Shown piece by piece: positions 33,970 through 45,700 of a stretch of DNA of 64,000 nucleotides (its first letter is position 1; the number at the start of each line of letters is the position of its first letter). The stretch is from Hemileia vastatrix. Lineage: Eukaryota > Basidiomycota > Pucciniomycetes > Pucciniales > Zaghouaniaceae. A program made the translations under genes and the position numbers. Under the pieces are notes generated by a model. That model searched no databases. It was not told the origin of the DNA and saw only the letters and a program-made list of their open reading frames with translations. The stretch is taken from the NCBI GenBank assembly GCA_030280995.1, contig JASXTE010000014.1, forward strand, positions 8,968,656 through 9,032,655, given 5' to 3'.

Positions 33970-34245
33970 CCTGAAGATGAGATAGTTCATATTCATGGAA
34001 TATATGTGGTTGATATGGTGGAAGATTTATTACAGCTTATCCTGTATTCATATGATAAAGACACTGAATTGAAAAAGTTATGTACCATATTCAATGATCC
34101 ATAGAACACTTCAATACTAGCATTAATTAAAAACCTTCCACCAAAGTACCAGAGGACTTTGGACAAAGGTGAGTTTTCAATTAATGAATGATATCTATAT
34201 TATAGAAGAAAGTTGAGTAATTTTATAGCTATTCCTCTACCTATG
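33970..34245 (+). pseudogene. C-plus integrase N-terminal fragment
   Basis: Reads PEDEIVHIHGIYVVDM, then a run equivalent to the LxxILNDPxNAS block and RRKLSNFIAIPLPM, the region just before the integrase zinc domain. It carries stops near 34100-34190. It breaks at about 34245, where minus-strand C sequence begins. Confidence 0.85.
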
Positions 34246-36224
34246 TACTCCTGAACAGCTGAATTCCATCTGAACATATGTCTGTTAGGTGTTTTCAAGT
34301 TTAAAAGGGATTTAACTGCACTGCAGTCAGTGACAAGTTCAATTTTCTGGTCATCTAGTTAATAATGTATCTTATCTAGAGCCAACACTACAGCTAAAAA
34401 TTCAAGCTGAGTGGAACCATATTTAAATTCACTATTTCTCAAGGTTCTTGAAATATAACAAATTACTACTTCTGATTTTTTATCATTCATCACTTGTTTT
34501 TGACGGAGGGCAGCACTAAGACCAATAAAACTGGCAACAGTGTACAAAACAAATGGTTGATTAAAGTCAGGTAAAGAAAGACTTGATGCTGACATCAAAC
34601 AGTGTTTCATAGTGTCAAAAGCTCTCTTTCTTTCACTATTCCAGACAAAAGCAACATCCTTTCAAGTCAGTTGGGTAAGGAGTAATGCTATGACTTAGTA
34701 ATTTTTAATATACTGTCTATAGTATCCACACATTCCAAAAAAACACAGGAGCTCTCTAACTGTGGTAGGAGCCTTCACCTGTTGTATGGCTGCCACTTTG
34801 TTTTGGTCAACACATATCTGTAACCCTGAAACAACATGACCAAGCACTTTAAAGGAATGAAAACCATTTTTACATTTCTTCAAAGCAGGTGTCATATTTA
34901 TTTCATTTATTTTGTGGAACACTTTACACAGTTGGTTAAGAAGGTCCTCAAATGTTTTTGAGAATATAATGATATCATCAATATAAACCATCAGCCATCC
35001 TTTAATTATCTCCTGATGGAATGTGTTATCCATAACTTTTTGAAAAACTGAAGGGGCATTTTTAGGGCCAAATGGAATCCTAAAATACTTATAAATACCC
35101 ATATGAGTAGAAATCATCAGAAAATTCCTGGAATTCTTCTCAACAGGTATCTGGTGATATCCCTTGTTACCATCCAAACAGCTTATGTATTTAGCACATT
35201 GTAAGGTACCATGTATAGAGCTAATTCTAGGTAAAGGATAAATATCATCAAAAGTATAAGTATTCAATGCTCTATAATCACCACCTAACCTGGCTCAATC
35301 TTTCTCATAAGTAATTATGAAAGGTGAGATAACACAATATTTAGGTGTCTCAACTACCTTTTCAATAATATTCATTTTTAAAAGGGTAGAGATATTATCC
35401 TCAATATCTTTTCTCTTGGTGGGAGAAGCAGGATAAGGCTTCTTCTTTAAACTAGGTGGTATGTCAGTTAATGGACAAGATAATGAAAGTTTCATCTCTT
35501 CTTTAACTAATCCTAGTAAATGTGAACCATGAGGAAAGGCCATAGGAAAAGACTTTATCAATTTAATGATGGAATCTTTATCCTCACCAGAAATTTGTTC
35601 TCCAAAAGAAGCGTTGTAAATTTCAGACATAATGGCATGCATTTCCTTTGTAGATCTTCTTTTATATTGAATCACAGAATTACATGTGTCCAATTCTGGT
35701 TTTAAAAATTTTTTGGGGGAGGAAATCTTAAATTTTCTCTTCCCATTCGTTTCCATTGTGAAGCATTGGTTTGAACGATCCAATATTATGCCATATTTGG
35801 TTAAAATGTCATTTCCTACAATAAACCAACTACTTAAGTTATCATTTTTCATGACAACAAAATCACATATAGCTCTTACAAAACCATTGTTATATTTAAA
35901 AAACACTGTGGCTTTGTATTTACCAATGGGGGACAAAACAGAGCCATAACCTCTCCAATTTTCAGAAATGATAGGCATCAGTTTTAATTTATATTCTTGA
36001 TCCACTGAAGCAAGTGATTTTTCAGATAATACACTTCCTCCAGCTCCAGAATCTATAACAAATTCAATGCTGGTCCCATTGATCAAGATTGGTGCTTTGA
36101 GAGGGACAATAACAATTAAGCTATCCTCAATGTTCTTTATGATCTCAGCATCCTCAACTGTAGATAAATCATTATTATCAATATCAATAGTATTTAAATA
36201 ATGAATTTCTTCTTCCAGCATCAA
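34246..36224 (-). pseudogene. C-minus protease, RT and RNase H
   Basis: Minus-strand order: protease with DSGAGG (near 36040), WRGYGSVLSPIGKYK, RT linker PSLKKKPYPASPTKRKDIEDN, a break near 35290 (CGGDYR region), palm with CLDGNKGYHQIP, MVYIDDIIIFSK (intact YIDD), connection VLGHVVSGLQICVDQNK, then RNase H (the TDAS motif reads TVAS, so the catalytic Asp is lost). It ends truncated at NSAVQEY. It is non-functional, but the RT core is better kept than in C-plus. Confidence 0.92.
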
Positions 36225-37759
36225 GATTTCTTGTTGAGATTCATATGAAATATTGCTGGCACAATCACTTGAAGTATCATCCAGTGCTATTGTGTCATCA
36301 GCATGCTCCTCAGTATGTTCAACAAGATTTATCTTCTTTTCAAAAACATGGCCTTTCTGCCAAGGCTTGGTTCACTTGAAGCAAGTGTTTGTTGCATACT
36401 TTTTTGGTGCAAAAGGGGCAGAAAGTTTACCAACCTTATCCAGAGGTTTCTGTTGGTAAGTGGAGGATTTCTTCAAAGGGGTTCTAGGAATGAATCTTCT
36501 TGAATCATACTTGTTGTTTAGAAGGATCTTATTACAAGTATTAATGAAGGAAGAAGATTCCCTGGAGAACTCAGTCCTAGCCACTATTAAGTCTCTCAAA
36601 TACATTGGTAATTTATAAAGGATCCTGTCCTTCCATAACTCAAAATCCATATTTGGGTTTATTGCCCTCAAAATTTTTACAAGTTTAATTAAGAACTCGA
36701 TAGTTTTATCAGTTGAAGAGCTATATCTAGTTTCCTCATACTGCCTTTGTTGAGCCATCCTAAACTTGGAGCCACCAAATTGTGCTTTAATCATTTTTTC
36801 CAATCTTCCCATGAGTAGTCATTCCTATCCAAGAGAACAGATTAATATCACATTAGGTCTACATTTTTTAACAATTTGAAGGAGTCTCCTTAGTATTAGC
36901 TTGTTTCTGAGTAAGAAGAAGCTGTAACCTCTCCAATTTAGAAGTAATCTCTTTGTTTAATCTTTCTGTTGAAGATCCTGGTGCATGATCAATTTATGAT
37001 GGAAATTCAGTTGTATCAACAGGCATTTCTGAATCTAATTTTACTTTAGATGAACTAGCAACAGGTAAACTTGGAGCATCCTGTACAATATGTTCCTTCA
37101 ATAAATTTTCAGAATATTTTTGATCATTAAACAATAAATTCAATTTTTCTTCAATGGTTGTTAGTCTGGTTTTCACTCTTGGAAGACTAGATAAACTCTC
37201 ATAGATTGTTGCAAAAGATAACTGGCTTTTATTTTGAAAAGATGAATAATCATCACTAAATCACTTCAATTTCATCTTATCTATCTCTAGCTCCTGGAAA
37301 CAGGCCGACACAGTATCTTTTAGTTTAGACAAATCATTTTTGATATTTTGCCATAAAGCAATTTTTTTTCATGAGTTGCTTTGTAATAAAACAAATCATC
37401 AAAAACTCTCTGTAACTCACTCCTTAATGCTTGATAACCCTGTTCAGTTAAAAAACTATTTTATTTCTGAGTTAATTGCATGTTTTTCATAATATGATTT
37501 TGTTTAGCAATAATATCTCTCAAATATTCATCATTAATTTTTGCTACATCTGGAGTGTTTCTCAATTTAGAAACAGAGTAACTTTCCAGATTCTCATAAA
37601 ACTCAGGCTCAAGTGTTTCATCAATAACAGCCATATCAGGATTTATCATTGAAGTAGCAATTAAAACTAAAGGATTAGATACATTAGAAAATTGAGCGAT
37701 TTTTCTACTCTTATCAACCTCAAATGGTCTCAAAGTTTCATCCTCTCTGCCAGAATTAC

Positions 37760-37817
37760 CTGAAGGAACTGGATAAGTAACAAGAAATGGTACTTGAGAT
37801 TCAATAGAGGGACTTAC
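37760..37817 (-). other. Candidate intron 2 of C-minus gag leader (58 nt)
   Basis: GTAAGT donor inside the Trp codon of Pro-Trp, pyrimidine-rich CAGTTCCTTCAG acceptor, then GTAATTC. It is the C-family counterpart of the A, B and D sites, with the same 1 modulo 3 length. Confidence 0.5.
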
Positions 37818-38292
37818 CAAGGCTTGGGCACGATCTGAATATTGTTTTTTCTTTTTTTTCCTCTTTGATAAGGGTGAGGATGTGTTGAATTGAATTGACT
37901 GGGTCTTGACAGACCTTCCTGAGGTATTTTAGGCTTCTTTTGAGACAAATAATCCCACTGGGTGTTTAACCAATCCCACTTCCACTTTGAAACTTCCACC
38001 TTTTCTTGTTTCTGAGGAGCCAATTGTGGAAGATCCCTGGGGGGAGGAGGTCTCCTCTTCTCTTGAAGAAAAGCATCTATTTTTCTTACCATTTCTTCTA
38101 GTGAGTCTGTTCTTGCTCTCAGTCTTAAGTTCTCTTTCCTCAGTTTCTTTATGTCGGTGGATAGATTCTTTACTCTCTGAGGTAAAGGCTTTTTTTTGAA
38201 GCCTTTGGGAAGTCATTCTGGGGGTTGATAGATGTCTTTTGTTCCTGAGCATTTGTTTCCACACAAATCTCCACTTCCTCCATTTCCACATC
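37814..38292 (-). pseudogene. C-minus copy of the overlapping gag-leader frame (altORF)
   Basis: Second frame read on the minus strand. It shows a leucine/lysine-rich coiled-coil-like run upstream of the ATG at 38092 (KKLRKENLRLRARTDSLEEM), then VSKWKWDWLNTQWDY, HPYQRG, basic GKKRKNN and VPKPW-stop at 37814. The frame from exon 2 (GAT GTG GAA ATG) is displaced by one base relative to the rest, suggesting a small indel, possibly in the A8 run near 38190. It preserves every landmark of the A1, B and D altORFs. Confidence 0.55.
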
Positions 38293-38349
38293 CTGATTTT
38301 TTAAACAATTTATTGATTTGAGCCAATTTTGCTGTTAAAGGAGAACTAC
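38293..38349 (-). other. Decayed candidate intron 1 of C-minus gag leader (57 nt)
   Basis: GTAGTT donor after ...ATS codons, acceptor AAAAAATCAG, then GATGTGGAAATGGAGG, closely matching the exon-2 start of D (GACGTGGAAGTGGAAGG). The 57-nt length breaks the 55/58 rule, so one indel is likely. Confidence 0.4.
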
Positions 38350-38357
38350 AGAAGTAG

Positions 38358-39625
38358 TGTCAGCCAGGCTATACCAGGGGCCTTGTAAATTTTATGTCAA
38401 TTTACTGTAATTAAAAAAGGGCATAAAATTTAGCTTATTACGTATATAAAATAATCTTATATTGCATAATGAAATGATATAATTATTTTATTAAATATAT
38501 ATAAATATTATATTAATTTTATTATTATATAAATTATTTATACATTTGAATTAAGCATGATATATATTCTATAAATTATTGCGCATTTTTTATGTATTTA
38601 ATATGTACAAATTTATAATTAATTAATTATAAACATATATTATAACTATAAGTGTAAAATTTACTTATAATGTAACTAAATTTATATATTAAATAAACCT
38701 TTTTCATACATTATTAAACAATAATATTGGGCCTTTTTTGACCCTTAATTGTGTCAGTAAGATTAGTAAATAAATAATAACACTTATTTAATAATATGGT
38801 ATAAAAGTCTCACTTTTAATTAGAAATATCATTAAATTAATTATATGTTACATTTAAATTAATTATTGAATTAATTACATAGTTAAAACAATTAATTAAA
38901 ATTGCTTTATACTGGATTGAATTGATTACATGGATTTTGGTGTGAAAATAATTCAAATTGTTTTAATTAAACCTTTACATCCTAATGTAATATCTGTTTT
39001 GGATTTTTTTTCTCACAGTTCTTATGTTTCAGGCTTACTTAGTTACTCACTATTTTAATTAACTGGGTTGGGAAATTCTGGTGGGAAAACTAGTTACTTA
39101 TTCATGGGTTTAGTTAATTGTTTCATGTTTTTCTCTTAATATCTATGTTTCATTTCTATTCTTTTATATTCTTGTTTTAGCCTATTACTATTTTGTATAT
39201 ACTGATTTGTGGCACTTCAGAGGTCTCTTGATCTATAAAAGGGCCTTGGGTAGTCCCCTTTAGCCCATCACTTATTATACACTCACCATTTAAGCATATT
39301 TTTTAAATATAATAAATTTATTATTATTTTTATTAGTACTATAATTCTAATCTAAATTCTATATAAATATCTAAGGTTGCAATAAGTCTATTAGTAATAA
39401 CAGTGTTTGCCGCCCAGAAATAGTAATACTTATTTTCAATAAATATATTATAATTTAATAAGACTCACCATTGTGTCAAACCCAAGGAATTTTCATCACC
39501 TTATTTTTCTAAAATAATTATTTTTATTTAACTTTTCCTTTCCCTCAACTTTTTGCCTTTTTTTTCCTCATCCTTCTCTCTATTTTCTCCATCTTCTTTT
39601 CTTTTTTCTATACAACTGGCTTACA
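38358..39625 (+). repeat. D 5' LTR
   Basis: 1268 bp from TGTCAGCCAGG to GGCTTACA, followed by TTTGGAGGCCTTTCC (primer-binding-like, resembling the A and B sites). TATAAAAGGG lies at 39234-39243. It differs from the 3' LTR by numerous substitutions and about 12 bp of length, so D is old. Confidence 0.92.
39234..39243 (+). promoter_or_regulatory. TATA box of D 5' LTR
   Basis: TATAAAAGGG followed by a GC-richer CCTTGGGTAGTCCCC. The same box is kept in the D 3' LTR (61165-61174). Confidence 0.65.
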
Positions 39626-40040
39626 TTTGGAGGCCTTTCCAAATGACGACAACGATACGCCACCTTGCAACGAAGGACATTGCGCACGGACCACCAAAGC
39701 CAAAAACAAATTTTTTTGCCACAACCATGTTTTGAACTTGGGTTTGACCTTTTAGGTTTATATTAAATTAAATAATATATAATTTTGAAGTGATTTTTGA
39801 TCACTATAGTATTTTAAAATTTGCACCTCTCACTTATATTATTAAATTTTTATTGCAATAACAGTGATTGTGGCTTAATTGCTGATTCACTGAGTGTAAG
39901 TGTTTTTTTTTTTAATTTTTATTATTATTCCTAGTTGACCATAATAACGTAATACTTTTAGTCCTAGAAGATCATTCATTTTTAATAAATTATTAAATTA
40001 ATTTTATTAAAATATTTTTGATTTATTGGTTGACCATAAT
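39626..40040 (+). other. D 5' leader, first part (non-coding)
   Basis: Begins with TTTGGAGGCCTTTCC, then a GC-richer start and AT-rich remainder. It holds one copy of the CTAGTTGA...TCCTAG motif (39950-39990) that resembles the repeated unit of the C-minus leader. It is cut at 40040 by element B and resumes at 52144. Confidence 0.6.
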
Positions 40041-41540
40041 TGTCAGCCTGTATATCTCCAGGACTGAGTAAAAAGTGATTATAAGTTATGTTAAACACAT
40101 GAACTATACATGGGAATAATAAATAAGAGTACACAAATAGTATACATAAGTAAAATTATGATAATACACAAAAAATGCCATTATAATACCTTATATACAC
40201 GCATATATCCACCTTTTATAGGTCTTATGTACTTAATATTAAGTTGGAATATGTTAGGGTAATCTTAAGAGCCTTAAGTATAAGGCTACATAATTTTTAA
40301 GTACACTTAAAGCTGTTATATTCATTGTTTTATGCAAAAAACAAGAAATGCGCTTTATTTCACTTAAAAGTTGACTATATGCGCTATAAAATTGAGAATA
40401 TCAAAATTGCGCTTTGACAGATCAATTGGGCTCAATTAGAACTATTGATTTGGCTATTTAAATGCATAAAAATAACACTTTTCAAATTTGGTGTTTTTTA
40501 TGCCAGAAATGGCTTCTGTGTACTGGCCACATACTGCCTGCTTTTTTCCCATGTGAATAGCTTCATTTTTAGCAAAGTTAGCTTTTTCACACTATAATTA
40601 CCCCACATTCTACGCTCACTGTGGGGAAACACACTAAAATAGGCAACAGGCGCTTATTTAGTGTCCTAGCTTAATTAATAATGCATTGACCTTGTTTATA
40701 TGCACTAATTTCATTAATAACCTCACTCTTGGCACTTTATTTCATCACCACGCTTAAATTTGCCTAATTTTAGTCAAGGATTTACCTGTGCAAGCGCCTG
40801 CCAAGAACTGCATGTGGTTACCCCACATCTCACGCTCTTTTTTGAGTTTTTGGGTGGTTTCTCAGTCAATTTTGGTTATTTTTGAATGGGAATTTCACGT
40901 AGTATAATGTCAGGATTAGCCCCATTATTTCTACAGTAAATCGCCCTTATTATTAAGCTATTATTAACCTTAAAATTCTCCTTTAGTCTTTAATATTATT
41001 GTTTTATACGCATATACTCTCTTTTTGTCTTTTTCTTTAATTTTGATGGATTTCCCTTATTATTATAGGATTTTAGCGGTTGTTATTCTTCTAATTATGT
41101 CATGGGTTACTGGGAATGTTGATGGGCATGTCTGTTAGTTGTTTAGAGGCATCATTAACTGTGTATTTGGTGGTATATCAAGGGAATCATTGAGGAACTC
41201 AGTGTGTATAAAAGGAGAGGGATTTTTGGGTTGTATTTCTTCATTCTTTATCATTACAATTTAACCAATATAACCAAATAAATTACAATACATATCAATT
41301 AGTACTTTTATAACTCTTTTGAATAGTATCTGAATTAAATAATCTATTTTTCTATCAACTACAAATATTGTAAGCCATATATAAGAATAGTGAGAATTAT
41401 ATTACTGAGACCTTTATATTTGATTATATTTTACAACTTAGTGGATTAAAACTACAGTATTCATATAGGACCATTTAAATCTTCTAGACAACTGACTATT
41501 CAAGCTAGTTCACGTCCTTGTACTTGACCTTAGCCTGACA
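40041..41540 (+). repeat. B 5' LTR
   Basis: 1500 bp, TGTCAGCC to GCCTGACA, followed by ATTGGGGACCTTTCC. It contains three TGCGCT hexamers at 40349, 40380 and 40408 and a TATAAAAGG box. Confidence 0.95.
41207..41215 (+). promoter_or_regulatory. TATA box of B 5' LTR
   Basis: TATAAAAGG followed by GAGAGGG. It is conserved in the 3' LTR (51805-51813) and the internal LTR (49349-49357). Confidence 0.65.
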
Positions 41541-42125
41541 ATTGGGGACCTTTCCTCAAGAATTCTGTTATAATCCAGTAAGTGACATTTTCAAAGAAGG
41601 TACACGTAAATAATATCCCTATAGAAATATTTGGATAATTACAACAGGTTGGGGTCACTTATATAGTAATTTCAGAAAAAGAAGCCCTGTTATATAATAA
41701 AATTGTGATATTGAATCATCAATTTTACCACTAATTTAACATATAATTGTTCTTAGTGGGAGTCTGTCAATAGACCAATTAAATTTGTGATCTTTGCAGA
41801 TAATAACCAATTAAACTGATTAATTGTTTTCTTTTTACAGGAATCTTAATCCCTTTTTATTGGTTTGTAAAATTCATTTAATATTTAGAAAGAATCTTAT
41901 TAACAAATTTTCTTTTTTAAATATAAATACACGGCTACATATTGTAGACCAGTTAAATCAAGTGACCACATAAAAGCATATTTGACTTTTGGCACTTAAA
42001 GATTCACTTAATACCAATAAGTAAGCAATAAAATTGTCTTCAGTGGTATTAATAAATACTGATTAAACTCCTTTTTGAAGTTTTTCAAATCTAAAACTTT
42101 CAATTCTCTAAAATTCCACGTAAAA
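41541..42125 (+). other. B 5' leader (non-coding)
   Basis: Begins with the primer-binding-like ATTGGGGACCTTTCC. AT-rich, with CCAATTAAA repeats near 41780-41820 and a strong acceptor-like TTTTCTTTTTACAG near 41830-41840. I see no coding potential. Confidence 0.6.
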
Positions 42126-42146
42126 ATGTGTGACAACAGTGACATT

Positions 42147-42204
42147 GTAAGTAATAAGGCAAAACCTTATAACTTAAGAACTAGAGCTGAAAGACCTGTT
42201 ACAG
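42147..42204 (+). other. Candidate intron 1 of B gag leader (58 nt)
   Basis: GTAAGT donor after seven codons, branch-like GCTGAAA, acceptor CTGTTACAG. Splicing joins ATT in frame to AGC ATC CAA ATG GAG, the altORF. The frame outcome is the same as in A1, A2 and D. Confidence 0.6.
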
Positions 42205-42662
42205 AGCATCCAAATGGAGTGTCAAGAATCACCAGTAACAATAAACAACACCCCACCAATGTCCATGGAGGAAAAGGAAAAGCTCTTAAAACAAATGTCA
42301 ATAAAGAAGTCCAAAAACACCTTACAAGAGCAAATTCACTCCCTCTCAACCCTACTGAATACACTATCAATAAGAGTAAATAATATGTTAGACCAGATCA
42401 ACAATCTGGAGAAAAGGGCGGCACAGGGCTTTATAGAAGTCAACCAGGCTCTAGTGGATATAAGGTCTCATCAACAACCAGTGGCACCAAATACCACAGC
42501 AACACCTCCAGTCCCAGAAGAGGACCAAAAGATAACTGTAAGCAAATGGAAGTGGGATTGGTATGCCCAAAACTACAACAGTCCTCCTCAACAGGGATCC
42601 AGCCGTCACCCTTACAGGGGAAAGCCAAGGAGAGGCAGGGGAAATTGAATAAGACCGTGGTA
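42205..42662 (+). pseudogene. B copy of the overlapping gag-leader frame (altORF)
   Basis: Second frame: MSMEEKEKLLKQMSIKK coiled-coil start, GFIEVNQAL, VSKWKWDWYAQNY, HPYRG, basic GKPRRGRG, one stop (TGA at 42646-42648), then IRPW-stop. Similarity to A1 in this frame is obvious along its whole length. The Gag-Pol frame over the same bases has its own stop at 42381 and looks unlike A1. Confidence 0.6.
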
Positions 42663-42717
42663 AGTCATCCATCTTCTCAAGATCAATTATATAATCCTAA
42701 CAATGAATTACTTATAG
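42660..42717 (+). other. Candidate intron 2 of B gag leader (58 nt)
   Basis: GTAAGT donor after CCGTG, a perfect branch-like CCTAACAAT 19 nt before the acceptor TTACTTATAG, then GTAATG. It is the best-formed of the six equivalents. Confidence 0.55.
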
Positions 42718-45700
42718 GTAATGAAATTGATAGAGACTTATTGGATATAATTGATATGGATTTAAAAAATTATTCATTTGAAAATAACATGTTAGACTTG
42801 TCATTACATGAGGACAATGTACATAGTTTTATTGATCACCAGGAAAATACTATTAATATAAAAATGGAATCAAATGAATTAAAAATTGACCCTGATGATG
42901 AATCTTCTGAATTGGAAACAGACAAAATTGAATATTTTCTGAAAGAAAATCCAATGGAATCAAAAATAATTAGTAAATTATTATTAAGAATTGAAAAATT
43001 GTAAGAATTCTCTAGAGAGTCCAACAATAATACAGAAAGTGTATTATTAAACATCACACAATCATTTAGTACAACAGCCAATAAGTTAAAAGTTATTGAG
43101 AATTCAAATAATGAATTGATCAATGAAAACAAAAGATTAAATTCTGAGATTAAAAATTTAGAAATTAAATTAGAACATTCTCAGAACATTATGGCCACCA
43201 TAGAGGGACGTGTAAAATTGTCTTTTTCAAATGTAAATGATACTTTAACTCATGTACCTGTAATAAAAGATAGGTTACAAAGAGTAGAAATTGAAGTAGC
43301 TAACATTTTGAAAAATACTGAAACAATAAAGGATAATACCTCTTATGTAGAAAGAGTACCAGTTTTTATGAAACACTCTGATGATAAACCAATGATGGAA
43401 CATGTACATAGTGTCATGGGCTCTGAGAATATAAAATCAGTAAAAGATGAAATTAATGATCATCTTTCTAAAGTGAGTGAATTACTCAATATTCCTCAGG
43501 TTGGGGAAGCTAAAACTAGCCAAAAGAACTGGCCTAAGTTAGATCAGTACCCTTCTTTTGACGGGGATTCAAAATCTGATTGGCAACAATTCATACAAAG
43601 AATTGACAACTTAAAATTTTCATATAAATTACCTGATGAAGAAATTACTTCAAAGTTAATATCTTTATTTACAGATGTTGCCTTATCATGGTTTGAATCT
43701 GTATTGAGTGAGGGAATTAATTACTCCTGGAAGGAATGGAAGGCACTAATTGAAAGGCAATTTGGTGGCTTAAAATTTAGAATCACTCAACAAAGACTGT
43801 ATGAAAGGGCCAGATATAATCCAAATTCTGGAGATAAACCCATGGTCTTCTTAATGAATTTAATAAAAATCATGAAAGCCATGGATCCAAAAATGGATTA
43901 TAAAGAGTGGAAAGAAAAAATAATATAAAAATTGCCTATATCAGTTAGAGACATTATTGTAGCTAGAACTGAAACTGTCAGAGACACCTCTGGATTCATT
44001 AATATATGCAATGAGATATTATTAAACCACAAGTATGAAACCAAGTATAGTAATTACAGACAAAGTGTTGACGTGGTAAAACCTACTACAAGTAAGTTAC
44101 CAGTGGAAAAGAAAAAACCTTCAGCTCCCCTTGTCCCTAAGAGACAGGAAAATAACACTTTTTACAAATGTAATGAACCTTGGGTTAAAGGTCACACGTG
44201 TAAGAAAAGAATAAATGTTATTGAAACCTCACAGAATTCTGAACCTAGTAATCATGAAGATGAGAATGTGTAATCTAGTGAGGATTGCAAAAGTAACATA
44301 TCTTACAGTGATGATGAAAATGAGATATTTGTATTAGAACAGGATATAATGTTCCTGAATGATGCTATACCTCATACAGACACATCTTTAACTTCCATAG
44401 AGGAAGCTGAAATAATTAAAGATGTATCTCATGACACTTACAGAATAACACCTATCAGAGCTCCTATTATCATATGTGGAAAAGAAATGAATGCCATTCT
44501 TGACACTGGGGCTGCAGGTAGTGTAGTTTCACTTAATGCATTAATGAAACTTGATAGTAAGTACCAGGAAAAACTAGAACCTGTTCAGACAAAGAACTGG
44601 AGGGGTTTTGGTTCAGTATTAAATCCAATTGGCAAATACAAACCTGCTGTATTCTTTAAATATAATAATGGATATGTTAGAGCAGTTTGTGAATTTGTAG
44701 TAATGGATAATAATAATTGTAGTGATTGGTTTATTATTGGTGATGATTTATTGACAAAATCTGGCATTAAACTAGATCCTGCAAGCAGTTGTTTCACCAT
44801 AGGGGTGAATGGTAAAAGAAAATTCAAAATATGTTCTGAAAATTCAGTATATGCTATTTCTCCTAGAGAAGAACAACTGCAAGGTGGAAGAAACACCAAT
44901 GAAGTGGGCGAATTGGAAAATGAAATCCAAAAGGCCTCTTTCAGTCCTCAACTCTCAAAAATTGAACAAGAAGATATTTTGAGATTGATTAAATCATATC
45001 CTATGGCATTTGCTCATGGCTCAAATGAACTAGGATTGGTCAAAAACCATGAGATGAAAATCTCCCTAAGCTGTGATCTGGATAATATTCCTGGCAGCTT
45101 AAAAAAGAAACCTTACCCAGCATCTCCTGCAAAAAGGAAAGATATTGAAGACAATATAAAATTGTTGTTGGAAATGGGTATTGTTGAAAAAGTGGACACA
45201 ACACCTAAGTATTGTGTCATTTCACCAGTATTAATCTCTTATGAAAAAGATAAGGCAAGATTATGCGGTGATTATAGAGCTCTGAATAAATATACAGTAT
45301 ATGATATTTACCCTCTACCAAGGATAGCTTCTATCCATGCTACCTTACAAGGAGCAAAATATATTTCCTGTCTGAATGGGAACAAGGGTTACCACCAGAT
45401 TCCTGTGGAAAAAAATTCTCAAAATTACTTATTAATAACCACACATATGGGTATATATAAGTATGTGAGAATGCCATTTGGCCCAAAGAATGCCCCTTCA
45501 GTCTTCCAAAAATTGATGGATAGTGTTTTTCATCAGGAAATGGTTGAAGGATGGCTATTGGTCTATATTGATGACATCATAGTGTTTTCAAAAACATATG
45601 ATGAACATTTAAATCACCTGAAAAGAGTCTTTCAAAAATTGGATGAAATTAATATGACTATTGCATTAAAGAAATGTAAGTTTGGATTTCAATCCTTGAA

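Larger units (their letters stand above)
1..34245 (+). mobile_element. C-plus: old, dismembered C-family chromovirus, host of nested insertions
   Basis: When the insertions with target-site duplications are removed, the pieces 1-544, 8932-9294, 13673-14749, 15197-16263 and 33970-34245 join in order into one gag-pol coding path: capsid, zinc knuckle, protease, RT, RNase H, integrase N-terminus. The left end lies outside the window. The right end is cut at about 34245, where it meets the inverted C-minus copy. Each piece carries stops or frameshifts, so this is the oldest layer. Order and orientation are seen directly; the family assignment rests on residue-level similarity to C-minus. Confidence 0.85.
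36225..38352 (-). pseudogene. C-minus gag
   Basis: Minus strand: leader-frame Gag (VEVGLV block near 37980), a long acidic/coiled region (37820-37000), capsid (36812-36500, LIKLVKILRAINPNMDFELWKDRILYKLP), and a zinc knuckle with its first Cys pair kept near 36370. About 120 bp spanning the capsid N-terminus (LDQYPxFDG block) are missing near 36830-36890, relative to C-plus. Stops lie near 37262, 37463 and 36994. It is non-functional. Confidence 0.88.

Noticed and set aside
38460..38700. AT-rich tandem-looking runs in D and C LTRs
   Set aside because: They have no regular period and no arrays with spacers; they are ordinary low-complexity AT sequence.
39553..39735. 60-codon ORF spanning the D LTR end
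   Set aside because: It crosses the LTR/leader boundary, begins in a T/C-rich low-complexity stretch, and no counterpart is evident at the 3' LTR.
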